64,000 bases of DNA from Streptomyces sp. SAI-127 (lineage in GTDB: Bacteria > Actinomycetota > Actinomycetes > Streptomycetales > Streptomycetaceae). The position numbers were made by a program, and so were the translations under genes. The notes under the pieces are model-generated. The model was not told the origin of the DNA. It saw only the letters and a list, made by a program, of their open reading frames with translations, and did no database searches. The DNA is taken from assembly GCF_029894425.1 (NCBI RefSeq), contig NZ_JARXYJ010000001.1, positions 5,766,001 to 5,830,000 on the forward strand, in the 5' to 3' direction. Shown here in pieces: positions 17,359 through 25,908 of this stretch; position 1 is the stretch's first letter, and each line of letters opens with the position of its first letter.

Positions 17359-19574
17359 ACCACCAACGCGTCGAGCGCCACCGCCCCCTGCCCCCGGGGC
17401 AGCACCATCAGCGGGTTGATGTCGAGCTCCGCCACCTCGTCCCCCAGCTCCAGGGCCATGCGCTGCACGCGCAGCACGACCTCCACCAGGGCGTCGAGAT
17501 CCGCGGGCGGCCGCCCCCGGACCCCGTCGAGGAGGGCCCGCCCGCGCAGGTCGTCCAGCATGTCCCGGGCCTGCTCCTCACCGAAGGGCGGCACGCGTAC
17601 GGCCGTGTCCCGCAGCACCTCGACCAGCACCCCGCCGAGCCCGACCGTCACCGTCGGCCCGAACAGCTCGTCGTGCGCGGCCCCGACGACCATCTCGACG
17701 CCCCGCTCGACCATCTGGCAGACCAGGACACCGTCCAGCGAGACGTCCTCGTAGCGGGCGATGTCGGTCAGCTCGCGGTAGGCGTCCCGGACCTGGCTGG
17801 CCGAGGTCAGGCCGATCTTCACCAGGCCCAGCTCGGTCTTGTGGGCGATCTTCGCGCCGGAGGCCTTCATCACGACCGGGTAGCCCACCAGTCCCGCCGC
17901 GCGGACGGCCGCCGCCGCGCTGGTCACCAGCTGCTCGCGCGGCACCCGGATCCCGTACGCCCGCAGCAGTTGCTTCGCCGCGTGCTCGCTCAGCTGCTGG
18001 CCCGGGCGCATCAGGGCCTGCGCCTTGCGGAAGGAGGGCGAGGGGCTGCGCGGGGCCTCGTCGAAGGGGGAGCGGTAGCCGCTGACGAAGCGGTGGTGGG
18101 CGAGGTAGGCGCGGACCGCGGTGATGCAGTTGCCGACCGTGCGGAAGGTGGCCACCCGGGAGGAGCCGAGCAGGACCTCGCGGTAGGCCGGTTCGGTGCC
18201 GACGGGCGAACCCCACACCACGCAGACCAACTTGTCGGTCTGCTCGGCCGCGTCCACCAGGTCCTGCACCAGCCGGTCGCTCAGCGGCGGGAAGGGCCCG
18301 GTGACCGGGCAGATCAGTACCCCGACCGACGGGTCCGCGAGGATCGCGTCGATGATCTTCCGGCCGCGCCAGTCGCCGACCGGGTGCCCGCCGTTGTCGA
18401 CGGGGTTGGCCACGTTCAGGAACTCCGGTATCCACTGGTGCAGTTCGGACTGCTTCGCCTCCGAGAGGGTGGGCAGCCGCAGCCCCGCCTCCGTCGCCAG
18501 GTCGGCGAAGTGCGCGCCCGTGCCGCCCGAGATCGAGTAGACGACGACCCCGTCGGCGCGCGGCGGCCTCGCGCGGGCCAACAGGGCTGCGGTGTCCTGG
18601 AGTTCGTCGAGACCGTCGACGCGGATCACGCCGTACTGCCGCATCGCGGCGTCCACCACCGTGTCCGCGCCGGTGAGTTTGCCGGTGTGGGAGGCGGCCG
18701 TGCGGGCGCCGGTCTCGGTGCGGCCGACCTTGACCGCGACCACCGGCACCTGGCGGCGGGCGGCCCGGTCGGCGGCGAGCAGGAAGGAGCGGCCGTCCTT
18801 GAGGCCCTCGAGGTAGCAGGCGATGGCGCCGACCTCGGGGCGCTCGGCGAAGTACGAGAGGAAGTCGGCACTCTCCAGATCGGCCTCGTTGCCGGTGGGG
18901 GCCCAGTGGGTGAGGCGGATGCCGAGATCCTGGAGGGCGAAGACCGGGCGGCCCTGGTGGCCGGACTGGGTGATGAGGGCGATCCCGGGCCCGTCGAGGT
19001 CGTCGCGGAACGACGAGAAGGCGTTCAGGTTGGTGTTGGGCCCCAGCAGCCGCATCCCCGACTCCGCCACGGCGGCGGCGAGACGCTCCTGCGCCATCGC
19101 CCCCTCCTCGCCGGTCTCCGCGAAGCCGGACGCGAAGACGACCGCGAACTTCACCTTCGCCTCGGCCAGTTGCGCGATCAGCGGAAGCGGCTCCGCGACC
19201 AGCAGGACGGCGAGATCGACCTGCTCGGGCAGGTCGGCGACGGATGCCACGCAGGGGATGCCGAAGACCGAAGGGCGGGTCGGATGCACCGGGTGCAGCC
19301 GGGCTCCCACCCGGTCCGCCCAGTCGATCAACTGCCGGGTGACGCCGGTGTTCGGCCGGCCCTCGGTGTCCGAGGCGCCGACCACGGCGACCGACTCCGG
19401 CCGGAAGAAGCGGTCCAGATCGGGGACGTCGGCATACAGCGGACGGCCGCCGACGTCGAGATCGTCGACCTCGGCGGGCCGGCCGTGAACGGCGGGCCCG
19501 GGTTGCTCGCCGCACGCGACGACCCGGGCCCGGCGGGAGTCGGTGGTGAGGGTGCCGTGGGTTGATCCAAGCAT
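17349..19574 (-). CDS. Acyl-CoA synthetase of the NDP-forming (CoA-binding + ATP-grasp) family
   Basis: A 741-residue fused protein. Residues about 53-170 are a CoA-binding Rossmann domain (PESVAVVGASDTEGRPNTGV), residues about 180-500 are succinyl-CoA-ligase-like domains (ALITQSGHQGRPVF, SISGGTGAHFADLATEAG), and the C-terminal third is an ATP-grasp domain (GYPVVMKASGAKIAHKTELGLVKIG). Streptomycetes use such fusions for acetyl, propionyl or aromatic acids; some are regulated by lysine acylation. Two CTGAC-family operators lie 35-75 bp upstream. The first 50 residues are poorly conserved in character, so the true start may be internal. Confidence 0.85.
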   Translation of the reverse strand: MLGSTHGTLTTDSRRARVVACGEQPGPAVHGRPAEVDDLDVGGRPLYADVPDLDRFFRPESVAVVGASDTEGRPNTGVTRQLIDWADRVGARLHPVHPTRPSVFGIPCVASVADLPEQVDLAVLLVAEPLPLIAQLAEAKVKFAVVFASGFAETGEEGAMAQERLAAAVAESGMRLLGPNTNLNAFSSFRDDLDGPGIALITQSGHQGRPVFALQDLGIRLTHWAPTGNEADLESADFLSYFAERPEVGAIACYLEGLKDGRSFLLAADRAARRQVPVVAVKVGRTETGARTAASHTGKLTGADTVVDAAMRQYGVIRVDGLDELQDTAALLARARPPRADGVVVYSISGGTGAHFADLATEAGLRLPTLSEAKQSELHQWIPEFLNVANPVDNGGHPVGDWRGRKIIDAILADPSVGVLICPVTGPFPPLSDRLVQDLVDAAEQTDKLVCVVWGSPVGTEPAYREVLLGSSRVATFRTVGNCITAVRAYLAHHRFVSGYRSPFDEAPRSPSPSFRKAQALMRPGQQLSEHAAKQLLRAYGIRVPREQLVTSAAAAVRAAGLVGYPVVMKASGAKIAHKTELGLVKIGLTSASQVRDAYRELTDIARYEDVSLDGVLVCQMVERGVEMVVGAAHDELFGPTVTVGLGGVLVEVLRDTAVRVPPFGEEQARDMLDDLRGRALLDGVRGRPPADLDALVEVVLRVQRMALELGDEVAELDINPLMVLPRGQGAVALDALVVCR

Positions 19575-19608
19575 CGGTCCGCCCGCTCCTGTGTGACAGC
19601 TCGATTAA

Positions 19609-19647
19609 CTGACGCTGTGTCAGATTACAGAACTGACGGCATGTCAG
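19609..19647. promoter_or_regulatory. Two operator-like palindromes of the CTGAC family (sites 6 and 7)
   Basis: CTGACGCTGTGTCAG (19609-19623) and CTGACGGCATGTCAG (19633-19647), both with perfect 5-bp arms and 24 bp centre to centre. They lie upstream of the acyl-CoA synthetase-enoyl-CoA hydratase operon. Confidence 0.68.
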
Positions 19648-19703
19648 GAACTGTTGGGGAGTGAAATCAATGGACCGCTGTATGACTGGCTGCGAGCCAA
19701 CGT

Positions 19704-19725
19704 AACAAACAGGTCTGCCTGTTCT
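19704..19725. promoter_or_regulatory. ARE-type palindrome (butyrolactone receptor binding site)
   Basis: AACAGG-TCTG-CCTGTT (19708-19723) inside an AACAAACAGGTCTG context. This matches the autoregulatory elements bound by ScbR/ArpA-type receptors. It lies about 225 bp upstream of the TetR-like gene at 19949. A weaker ARE-like sequence (AAAACAGGCATGGTTGTATG) begins at about 19856. Confidence 0.6.
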
Positions 19726-19948
19726 GACGTTGATTCAGCGGTAGCGGTCCGTGAAGGCACTCGGGGCGTAATGGTAGGAGGATGGCCATTTCCCGCGGTG
19801 TAGGGGGGGTAGGTCTACGCCATTTCCTGTGATTGTCGATCAGGTACTGTCCATGAAAACAGGCATGGTTGTATGGTTCCTGGCAGAAGGAGGCGGCATG
19901 GCGTCTCCTCTCTGTCTGTCGAGTCGTACTGAACAAGGGGCATGTGCG

Positions 19949-20581
19949 ATGCAGAAGCGGTCGCGGTCGACCCGTGAGGCCCTCGTGCGTGCCGCCGTGG
20001 AACTCGTCGCGAACGGACGGCTCACCGACGCCGGGCTGGTCAACATCTGCAACACCGCCGGAGTGAGCCGTGGCGCCCTCTACCACCACTTCTCGTCCAT
20101 CGCGGAGTTGGTGACCGAGGTCTACACGCAGGCCCAGGGTCGCGTTCTCGCACTGGCCGAGGAGAGTCTCGACAGCCCGGGTGCCGATGCGCCGGCACGC
20201 TTCGGCATCGCCCTGGGGAAGGCCCTGGCCGAGGATCAACTGGTGCGTGCGGGGCTGAGGCTGGCCGCCGACGGCACCGACGATCCGCCCCGGCTGCGGG
20301 AGGAGGTGCTGGACCGGCTGCGCGTCCGGATCCTGGCGGACGCTCCCGACAGCCCCGACCGGCAGGTGCTGGCGGACCTCGCCGTGGTGGTCACCGCGGG
20401 ACTGGAGTCCCTCGGATACGCCGACGCAGTCTGGTGGAGCCCCGAGCGCGGCAAGCGGATATGGGACAGGGTGCTGCCGCTCTTCGAGGAGACGGGGGCG
20501 GGGGCGGAAGCGGGGGGAGCCGGGCGTGAGCGACGCGCTTCGTCGCAACCGCCGTGGGACACGGCCCCGGGCCTGCCGTAA
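19949..20581 (+). CDS. TetR/ArpA-like regulator (possible pseudo-butyrolactone receptor)
   Basis: A 210-residue protein. The N-terminal helix-turn-helix (STREALVRAAVELVANGRLTDAGLVNICNTAGVSRGALYHHF) ends in the GALYHHF motif shared with butyrolactone receptors. I chose ATG at 19949 because AAGGGG lies 8 bp upstream; upstream in-frame starts lack an RBS. The ligand domain is Ala/Leu/Glu-rich. Clusters of this type often pair a true receptor with a JadR2-like pseudo-receptor that binds antibiotics rather than butyrolactones, and the receptor-like neighbour at 20793 makes that reading attractive. The C-terminal tail (GAGAEAGGAGRERRASSQ) is low-complexity. Confidence 0.78.
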   Translation: MQKRSRSTREALVRAAVELVANGRLTDAGLVNICNTAGVSRGALYHHFSSIAELVTEVYTQAQGRVLALAEESLDSPGADAPARFGIALGKALAEDQLVRAGLRLAADGTDDPPRLREEVLDRLRVRILADAPDSPDRQVLADLAVVVTAGLESLGYADAVWWSPERGKRIWDRVLPLFEETGAGAEAGGAGRERRASSQPPWDTAPGLP

Positions 20582-20792
20582 GGGGCGGCGCTTCCTGGTG
20601 GGGCGGGCGGTGGCGGTCGGAGCCGAGAAGAGACCGCCCGGACTTGGAGGGGGCGGTCGGGTTCGGTCAGGTTCGGTCGGGAGCAAGTGGGGGCCGGCCG
20701 AGGGCAATGGGGGTGCCCCGCCCCCGCTGGGAGCGTGTGCCCGACCGCACGCCGTTGCTTGATCCCTACGCCTGACGCCAAACGCCTGGCGC

Positions 20793-21413
20793 CTACGCGT
20801 TGTTGGGCGCGGGCGGCGGGGTGATGCGCAGGTTGCCGATCATGCCGGGGCCGACCATGCCCGGCAGCAGGAGGCGCCACATCGTGGTGACCCGCTCGGG
20901 CAGGTCCTTGCGGTCGGTGTAGACCTGCGACATCACCTGCATGCCGGTGAACGCTCCGACGATCATGGTGGTGGCCTCTCCCAGATCCAGCCCCGGCAGG
21001 ATCTCGCCCTGGTCCCGGGCCTGCTCCAGCAGTTCGCGGATGGCCGCGCTCGACTGGTCGTAGGGCGTGTTCAGGGGGCGGGGGAAGGAGGTCTTCTCCA
21101 CGGCCAGGCGCACACTGGCCCGCAGGACCGGGTCGCGCTGGAGGCGGCCGGCGAAGGCGAAGGTCAGGTCGATGATCGCCTGGAACCTGGTGGCGTGCTC
21201 GGGGAGGACGAGGGCCTCGCTGTGCGCGTCGAGCAGCGCCACGGCGATCGCTTCCTTGGAAGGGAAATGGTGGTACAGGGCGCCCCGGGTCAGGCCGCTG
21301 CGCGCGAGGATCTCGTTGGTGCTCGCGGCATCGAAGCCGCGCAGGTCGAACACCTCGGCGGCGGCCTCAAGAATCGCCCGCCGCGATCGCGTTCCGCGTT
21401 CCTGCTTCGCCAT
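20793..21413 (-). CDS. Gamma-butyrolactone receptor (ArpA/ScbR family)
   Basis: A 206-residue TetR-superfamily repressor. The N-terminus [35 protein letters not shown] and the recognition segment SGLTRGALYHHFPSKEAIAVALLDAH are characteristic of ArpA/ScbR/FarA receptors, as is a ligand domain with EVHG-like length and spacing. Such proteins repress the cluster-situated regulator and the butyrolactone synthase until the ligand accumulates. An ARE-type half site lies 30-50 bp upstream of its start, suggesting autorepression. It shares a regulatory block with an AfsA-like synthase and a JadR1-like response regulator. Confidence 0.85.
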   Translation of the reverse strand: MAKQERGTRSRRAILEAAAEVFDLRGFDAASTNEILARSGLTRGALYHHFPSKEAIAVALLDAHSEALVLPEHATRFQAIIDLTFAFAGRLQRDPVLRASVRLAVEKTSFPRPLNTPYDQSSAAIRELLEQARDQGEILPGLDLGEATTMIVGAFTGMQVMSQVYTDRKDLPERVTTMWRLLLPGMVGPGMIGNLRITPPPAPNNA

Positions 21414-21442
21414 GACCCTGATCCTTGCGCTCGCTCGACATG

Positions 21443-21464
21443 AAACTGTACCGACCTGTCTGCA
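21443..21464. promoter_or_regulatory. ARE-like site upstream of the receptor gene
   Basis: Read on the minus strand, GCAGACAGGTCGGTACAGTTT fits the ARE pattern with one well-conserved half (CAGACAGGTCGGT). It lies about 30 bp upstream of the receptor start codon. Confidence 0.5.
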
Positions 21465-21613
21465 TCCTAAGGTAGGGCGGACGGCTGCTCAGAGCGTTGC
21501 GCCACCGTCGGAAGGTTGGCTTCCGATTCGGCGGTGGGTGGTGGGCGTGGCATGGACGGGCTCGCGGGTCGCACCCGGTGTCGGTGTCCGCCGACACCGG
21601 GGCGCGTTCGTGC

Positions 21614-22384
21614 TCAAGGGCTGCCGAGGCGGAAGCCGACACCGCGGACCGTGACGATCCAGTTGCTGGAGCCGAGTTTGCCGCGCAGGCTGCTGACGTG
21701 GGTGTCGATGGTGCGGCCCTTGTGGGACCAGGCGTCGTCCCAGACCTGGGTCATCAGCTGGCGCCGTGACACGACGGCACCCGGCTGCATCGCGAGCAGG
21801 TGCAGCAGGTCGAACTCCTTGCGGGTGAGGTCCACGGGGAGGCCGTGCACGGTGACCTTGCGGGTGACCGCGTCGATGCGCATCGGGCCGTGCTCGATGG
21901 TCCGGGCCGTCTGGGAAGGCCGGACGCGGCGCATCACCGCTCCGATCCGGGCCAGCAGTTCGTGGAAGCCGTACGGCTTGACCATGTAGTCGTCCGACCC
22001 GGCCTGGAGCCCCAGGACGCGGTCGAGCTCGCTGCCGCGCTCGGTCACGGCGATGATCGGGGTGTCGCTCGTCGCCCGGATGCCCCGGCAGACCTCGAGG
22101 CCGTCGAGGTCGGTCAGGTCGAGGTCGAGCAGGATCAGGTCTGCCTGGTGGTGGACCTGGAGCGCCTGGCTACCGGTCGCCACGCTCTCGGCGCGATAAC
22201 CCCGCCGTATCAGGTCCTGGACCAGGGCCTTGGCCGAGCGTTCCTCGTTCTCCACGACGAGGATGCGCAGCGCAGGGTGCTCGACAGGGACGTGCAGCCG
22301 CGAGGCGGGCGGGTGGGTGGGGTGGGGCGTGGTGTGGTGCCGCGCGGTGTGGGATTCGGGTAGGTCCGCTACCTGCCGGTTCAT
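21614..22384 (-). CDS. OmpR-family response regulator, JadR1-like, with atypical receiver
   Basis: A 256-residue protein. The receiver spans about residues 40-155 and the winged-helix OmpR/PhoB DNA-binding domain about 160-255 (RKEFDLLHLLAMQPGAVVSRRQL, VSSLRGKLG). In the receiver the phospho-acceptor D87 (LLDLDLTDLDG) and K136 are present. The metal-binding acidic pair normally DD/ED reads E45-N46, and T114 is followed by E rather than A. Such atypical regulators (JadR1, Aur1P) are pathway activators in angucycline clusters and can respond to end products instead of phosphorylation. No histidine kinase is nearby. The role as cluster activator is inferred from family and position. Confidence 0.82.
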   Translation of the reverse strand: MNRQVADLPESHTARHHTTPHPTHPPASRLHVPVEHPALRILVVENEERSAKALVQDLIRRGYRAESVATGSQALQVHHQADLILLDLDLTDLDGLEVCRGIRATSDTPIIAVTERGSELDRVLGLQAGSDDYMVKPYGFHELLARIGAVMRRVRPSQTARTIEHGPMRIDAVTRKVTVHGLPVDLTRKEFDLLHLLAMQPGAVVSRRQLMTQVWDDAWSHKGRTIDTHVSSLRGKLGSSNWIVTVRGVGFRLGSP

Positions 22385-22850
22385 CTGTTCCCCCTGTACT
22401 CGGGCCGCACCGGCGGCCCTGCCAGATGTTCAAGTGAAAATCCAGGTGCACCGTGAAGATACCAAACAGACTTGTCTGATTGTCAATGAGTACTCGGCTG
22501 CGGGACCATGAGACGTCAGAGGTAACCTGAGCTGGGACGTTAATGGTTTTGCCGGATTTGGGTGGACCGATTCAGCGGGCCGCGATCCGGGAGGGTGTGG
22601 CCTGGTCTTCGGCAAGAACAGGCAAACCTGCCTGTTCGAGCGATGTCGGTGGGTGATGCACTCATTACTGACGGAGTGTGTCGCCCGCCACACTGCGGCG
22701 TGTCGCGGTCGTGAAGGCCTCGTTCCGAAGTTTTTACTTGATTTACCCAACAGACCTGTCTGTATTTTATGGACTGGTCGACGGGGGGCCGCTGCGCAGC
22801 ATGCAGCACTCAGCTCCTCCCTGCTCAAAAACAGACGGGAGCTCACCAGC
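22385..22850. promoter_or_regulatory. Regulatory region of the AfsA-like gene with three ARE-type palindromes
   Basis: This 466-bp AT-enriched spacer separates the divergent response regulator and AfsA-like genes. It holds CAGAC-TT-GTCTG (22467-22478), GAACAGGC-N6-GCCTGTTC (22616-22637, perfect 8-bp arms) and ACAGAC-CT-GTCTGT (22750-22763). The first lies about 80 bp upstream of the response regulator and the last about 90 bp upstream of the AfsA-like gene, positions suited to receptor repression of both promoters. No gene is evident in it. Confidence 0.65.
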
Positions 22851-23774
22851 ATGACCGCAACGCTCGACTACGCACACTCGCAACTGACCACGATCGTCCC
22901 GCGCCAGTACGTCCACCGCGCTGCCGTGTCCGAGGTTCTGCTCACCGGTTGGCGGGCGGCCGCTCAGGCCGACGCCTTCACGGTGCGGGCCCAATGGCCG
23001 CGCGGACACGCCCTGTTCGCCCAGTCGGGCGGCCACCAGGATCCGATGCTGTTGATCGAATCGGCCCGGCAGATCGGGTCGCTGCTCGCGCACGCCGAGT
23101 TCGGGGTTCCGTTCGGGCACCAGTTCCTGATGCGGTCCATAGGGTTCACCGCGACGACGGACATGTTCGTCGCGACGCCGGCCCCGACCGAGGTCGAACT
23201 GCACACGGTGTGCCACGACATCGTCCGCCGGGGCAAGAGCCTGGCCGGCATGCGCTACGAGGTGACCGCGACGGTCGACGGCGTGGCCCTGGCCACCGCC
23301 GGAGCGGCCTTCAACTGCACGGGGCCCAGCGTCTACAAACGGCTGCGGGGGGAGCGCCCGACCCGCACGAGGCGGGACCCGGGCCGACCGATAGATCCGG
23401 CCCGGGTCGGCCGCACAGGACCGGACAACGTGGTCCTCTCCGAGGCCCCGGGCAGCCCCGTGGACCGTTGGGAACTGCGCGTCGACTGCGGCCACCCGAT
23501 CTTCTTCGACCACCCGGTCGACCACGTCCCGGGCATGGTGCTCCTGGAAGCGGCCCGGCAGGCCGCACACGCCGCGACCGGCATGCCCGACGCCCTCGTC
23601 CTCGACGTGGACAGCTCCTTCGACCGGTACGCCGAACTCGACGAGCCCTGCTACATCGAGGCGAGGCCGGTCGGCGTCGACCGCACCGGCGACGTGCTGG
23701 TGCGGGTGCGCGGGGTCCAGTGCGACGAGACCGTCTTCAGTGCCCGCCTGACGCTGCGGACCCGCACCAGGTGA
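22851..23774 (+). CDS. AfsA-like gamma-butyrolactone biosynthesis protein
   Basis: A 307-residue protein with two A-factor-repeat (hotdog-like) domains. The first spans about residues 15-160 (VPRQYVHRAAVSEVLLTGW, QDPMLLIESARQIGSLLAH) and the second about 205-300 (DCGHPIFFDHPVDHVPGMVLLEAARQAAHA). AfsA condenses a beta-ketoacyl unit with dihydroxyacetone phosphate on the way to gamma-butyrolactone signals. ATG at 22851 has GGGAG upstream. Its stop overlaps the GTG of the next reductase gene (GTGA). It is the counterpart of JadW1/SagA-type synthases near other angucycline clusters, and ARE-type sites lie upstream. Confidence 0.88.
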   Translation: MTATLDYAHSQLTTIVPRQYVHRAAVSEVLLTGWRAAAQADAFTVRAQWPRGHALFAQSGGHQDPMLLIESARQIGSLLAHAEFGVPFGHQFLMRSIGFTATTDMFVATPAPTEVELHTVCHDIVRRGKSLAGMRYEVTATVDGVALATAGAAFNCTGPSVYKRLRGERPTRTRRDPGRPIDPARVGRTGPDNVVLSEAPGSPVDRWELRVDCGHPIFFDHPVDHVPGMVLLEAARQAAHAATGMPDALVLDVDSSFDRYAELDEPCYIEARPVGVDRTGDVLVRVRGVQCDETVFSARLTLRTRTR

Positions 23775-24685
23775 ACACCATGATCACGGGCGCGGCCGGC
23801 TTCGTCGGGAGCCAGGTCGCCCGCGAAGCCGCCCGCCGTGGCGCGGAGTTGACCCTGATGTCGCACCGCAGGTCGCCGCCACGGCCCGACGAGGGCGCGG
23901 CCCGGACCGTCCGTGCGGACCTGACCGACCCGGACTCGTTGCACGGACTGTGCGACGGAGTCGACGTCCTGCTGCACTGCGCCTCGCAGATCGGCGGGAC
24001 GCCCGAGGCCAACCAGGCCGTCAACGCGCGCGGCACCGCCGCCCTCGTGGCCGAGGCGCGGCGTGCGGGGGTGTCCCGGATCGTGTACCTCGGCACCGCC
24101 GCCGTCTACGGGCGCGGCACCTACCGGTGCGCCCGCCCCGAGGACCTGGTGCGGGATCCGCGATCGCCGACGTCCCGCACGCGGGGCGAGGCCGAGGACG
24201 CCGTGCTGGCCGCCGGCGGGATCGTCGTCCGTCCGCACCTGGTGTACGGACGCGGTGACGACTGGGTCGTGCCCGGGCTGGCCCGGTTGCTGCGGGCCCT
24301 GTCCTGCACCCCGACGGGGTGGCAGACCGAGCACTCCGTCATCGCCGTCTCCGAACTCGCCGCGCTGATAGTGGAATTGGGCCTCGCTCCGTACGACAGT
24401 CTGTCGACGTGCGTCTACCATGCGGCGTACCCAGACCCGGTCACAGCGTCCGCCCTGCTGCAGACCGTGGCCGCTGGCATGGAACAGCCGCCGCCACCAA
24501 GGGACTTGGGGATCGTCCAGGCACGCGACGTGGTGGCGGAGCAGACCGGTGCCGCACACGCACTGGACATGCTCGCCACCGACCACTGGTTCGACAGCAC
24601 GACGATCTGGGCCGACCTCGGCCGGGCCCCGGTCCTGTCGTGGGACGCGGACCGCCCGCGGATGAAGGCGTGGTACCCGGCCTGA
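23771..24685 (+). CDS. NAD-dependent epimerase/dehydratase-family reductase
   Basis: A 304-residue extended SDR. The cofactor motif ITGAAGFVGSQ is at the very N-terminus, IVYLGTAAVYGRGTY covers the catalytic beta strand, and IVVRPHLVYGRGDDW is a typical later motif. The canonical YxxxK is not clear: the region after AAVYGRGTYRCARPEDLVRDPRSPTSRTRGEAE has no YxxxK, so catalysis may be altered. It is translationally coupled to the AfsA-like gene, as in other clusters where such reductases take part in butyrolactone maturation. I place it in signal biosynthesis rather than in sugar metabolism, because no sugar genes are near. Confidence 0.75.
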   Translation: MNTMITGAAGFVGSQVAREAARRGAELTLMSHRRSPPRPDEGAARTVRADLTDPDSLHGLCDGVDVLLHCASQIGGTPEANQAVNARGTAALVAEARRAGVSRIVYLGTAAVYGRGTYRCARPEDLVRDPRSPTSRTRGEAEDAVLAAGGIVVRPHLVYGRGDDWVVPGLARLLRALSCTPTGWQTEHSVIAVSELAALIVELGLAPYDSLSTCVYHAAYPDPVTASALLQTVAAGMEQPPPPRDLGIVQARDVVAEQTGAAHALDMLATDHWFDSTTIWADLGRAPVLSWDADRPRMKAWYPA

Positions 24686-24755
24686 CCCGACCCTGTTCCC
24701 CGACCTCATCTCCCGACCCCCCACCGATGCAGCACCGTCCCAAGGATTGGCACAC

Positions 24756-25748
24756 ATGGAATACACCAGGCTCGGCCGCAGCGGACTGTCCGTGTCCCGA
24801 CTCGTGCTCGGCACGATGAACTTCGGAACGCAGACCTCCGAGGCGGACAGTCACACGATCATGAACCGTGCCCACGAGCACGGCATCAACTTCTTCGACA
24901 CGGCGAACGTCTACGGCACACGACCGGGCGAGACCTCCACCGAGGGGATCATCGGCAGGTGGTTCGCCGAGGGCGGCGGCCGACGCGAGAAGACCGTGCT
25001 GGCCACCAAGGTCTACCTCCCGACGGGCGGTTGGCCCAACGAGGCGTACCTGTCCGCGCTGAACATCCGGCGCGCCTGTGAGGACTCGCTCAGGCGCCTC
25101 GGGACCGACCACATCGACGTCTACCAGATGCACCACATCGACCGGAACACGCCCTGGGAGGAGATCTGGGAGGCCTTCGGCGTCCTGCGTCAGCAGGGCA
25201 AGGTCCTCTATTTCGGTTCGTCCAACTTCGCCGGCTGGCACATCGCGCAGGCGCAGGAAGCCGCCCGCTCGCAGCACTTCCTCGGGCTGGTCAGCGAGCA
25301 GTCGATGTACAACCTGATGTGCCGCTGGGTCGAGCTGGAGGTGCTGCCCGCGGCCAAGCACTACGGGCTGGGCCTGATCCCGTGGGGGCCCCTGCACGGC
25401 GGAGTGCTCGGCGGTGTCCTGCGCAAGCAGAAGGAGGGCAGGGCCTCCCGCGGCAGCACGGGACGCTCCGTCGGTGTGCTCGCCCAGCACCACGACACCA
25501 TCGAGGCGTACGAGAAGCTGTGCGCCGACCTCGGGGAGGACCCGGCTCACGTCGGACTGGCGTGGCTGCTGGCGCAGGACGGCGTCACCGGGCCCATCAT
25601 CGGTCCGCGCACGGCAGAGCAGCTCGACAGCTCACTGCGCGCCCTGACGATCCACCTCGACGACGCCACACTGGCCCGGCTGGACGAGCTGTTCCCGCCG
25701 CCCGGCCCGAACGGGGCCAGGCCCGCGCCCGAGGCGTACGCCTGGTGA
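24756..25748 (+). CDS. Aldo/keto reductase
   Basis: A 330-residue TIM-barrel oxidoreductase of the Kv-beta-like/AKR type: MEYTRLGRSGLSVSRLVLGTMNFG at the N-terminus, catalytic D and Y in INFFDTANVYG, K in VLATKVYL, and H in VYQMHHIDRN. The NADPH-binding end is GPIIGPRTAEQLDSSLRAL. AAGGA lies 9 bp before ATG at 24756. It follows the butyrolactone genes by 70 bp and is closed by a strong hairpin. It could reduce a butyrolactone precursor or act on the polyketide. Related reductases occur in angucycline clusters, but I cannot assign the substrate. Confidence 0.83.
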   Translation: MEYTRLGRSGLSVSRLVLGTMNFGTQTSEADSHTIMNRAHEHGINFFDTANVYGTRPGETSTEGIIGRWFAEGGGRREKTVLATKVYLPTGGWPNEAYLSALNIRRACEDSLRRLGTDHIDVYQMHHIDRNTPWEEIWEAFGVLRQQGKVLYFGSSNFAGWHIAQAQEAARSQHFLGLVSEQSMYNLMCRWVELEVLPAAKHYGLGLIPWGPLHGGVLGGVLRKQKEGRASRGSTGRSVGVLAQHHDTIEAYEKLCADLGEDPAHVGLAWLLAQDGVTGPIIGPRTAEQLDSSLRALTIHLDDATLARLDELFPPPGPNGARPAPEAYAW

Positions 25749-25769
25749 GCAGGCTCCCGCGTTGAACGC

Positions 25770-25796
25770 CGCTGTGGAGGTGGTGCCTCCACAGCG
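25770..25796 (+). terminator. Hairpin terminator after the aldo/keto reductase
   Basis: CGCTGTGGAGG, loop TGGTG, CCTCCACAGCG: a perfect 11-bp stem 22 bp after the stop codon. No U-tract follows, which is common in high-GC actinomycetes. Confidence 0.7.
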
Positions 25797-25908
25797 GTTC
25801 CGGCCCGTACGGCTTCACCAAGGTTTGTCACAGGGTGTCTTGAACGCTGTAGCGGCGCCCGGGAATGCTGGCCGAAAGTATCCGTTCTCTCAGCAGAAGT
25901 GAGGCGTC

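Noticed and set aside
23771..24685. Deoxysugar 4-ketoreductase or 4,6-dehydratase
   Set aside because: No nucleotide-sugar synthase, other sugar enzyme or glycosyltransferase is present, and the gene is coupled to the AfsA-like gene. Butyrolactone maturation is the simpler reading.
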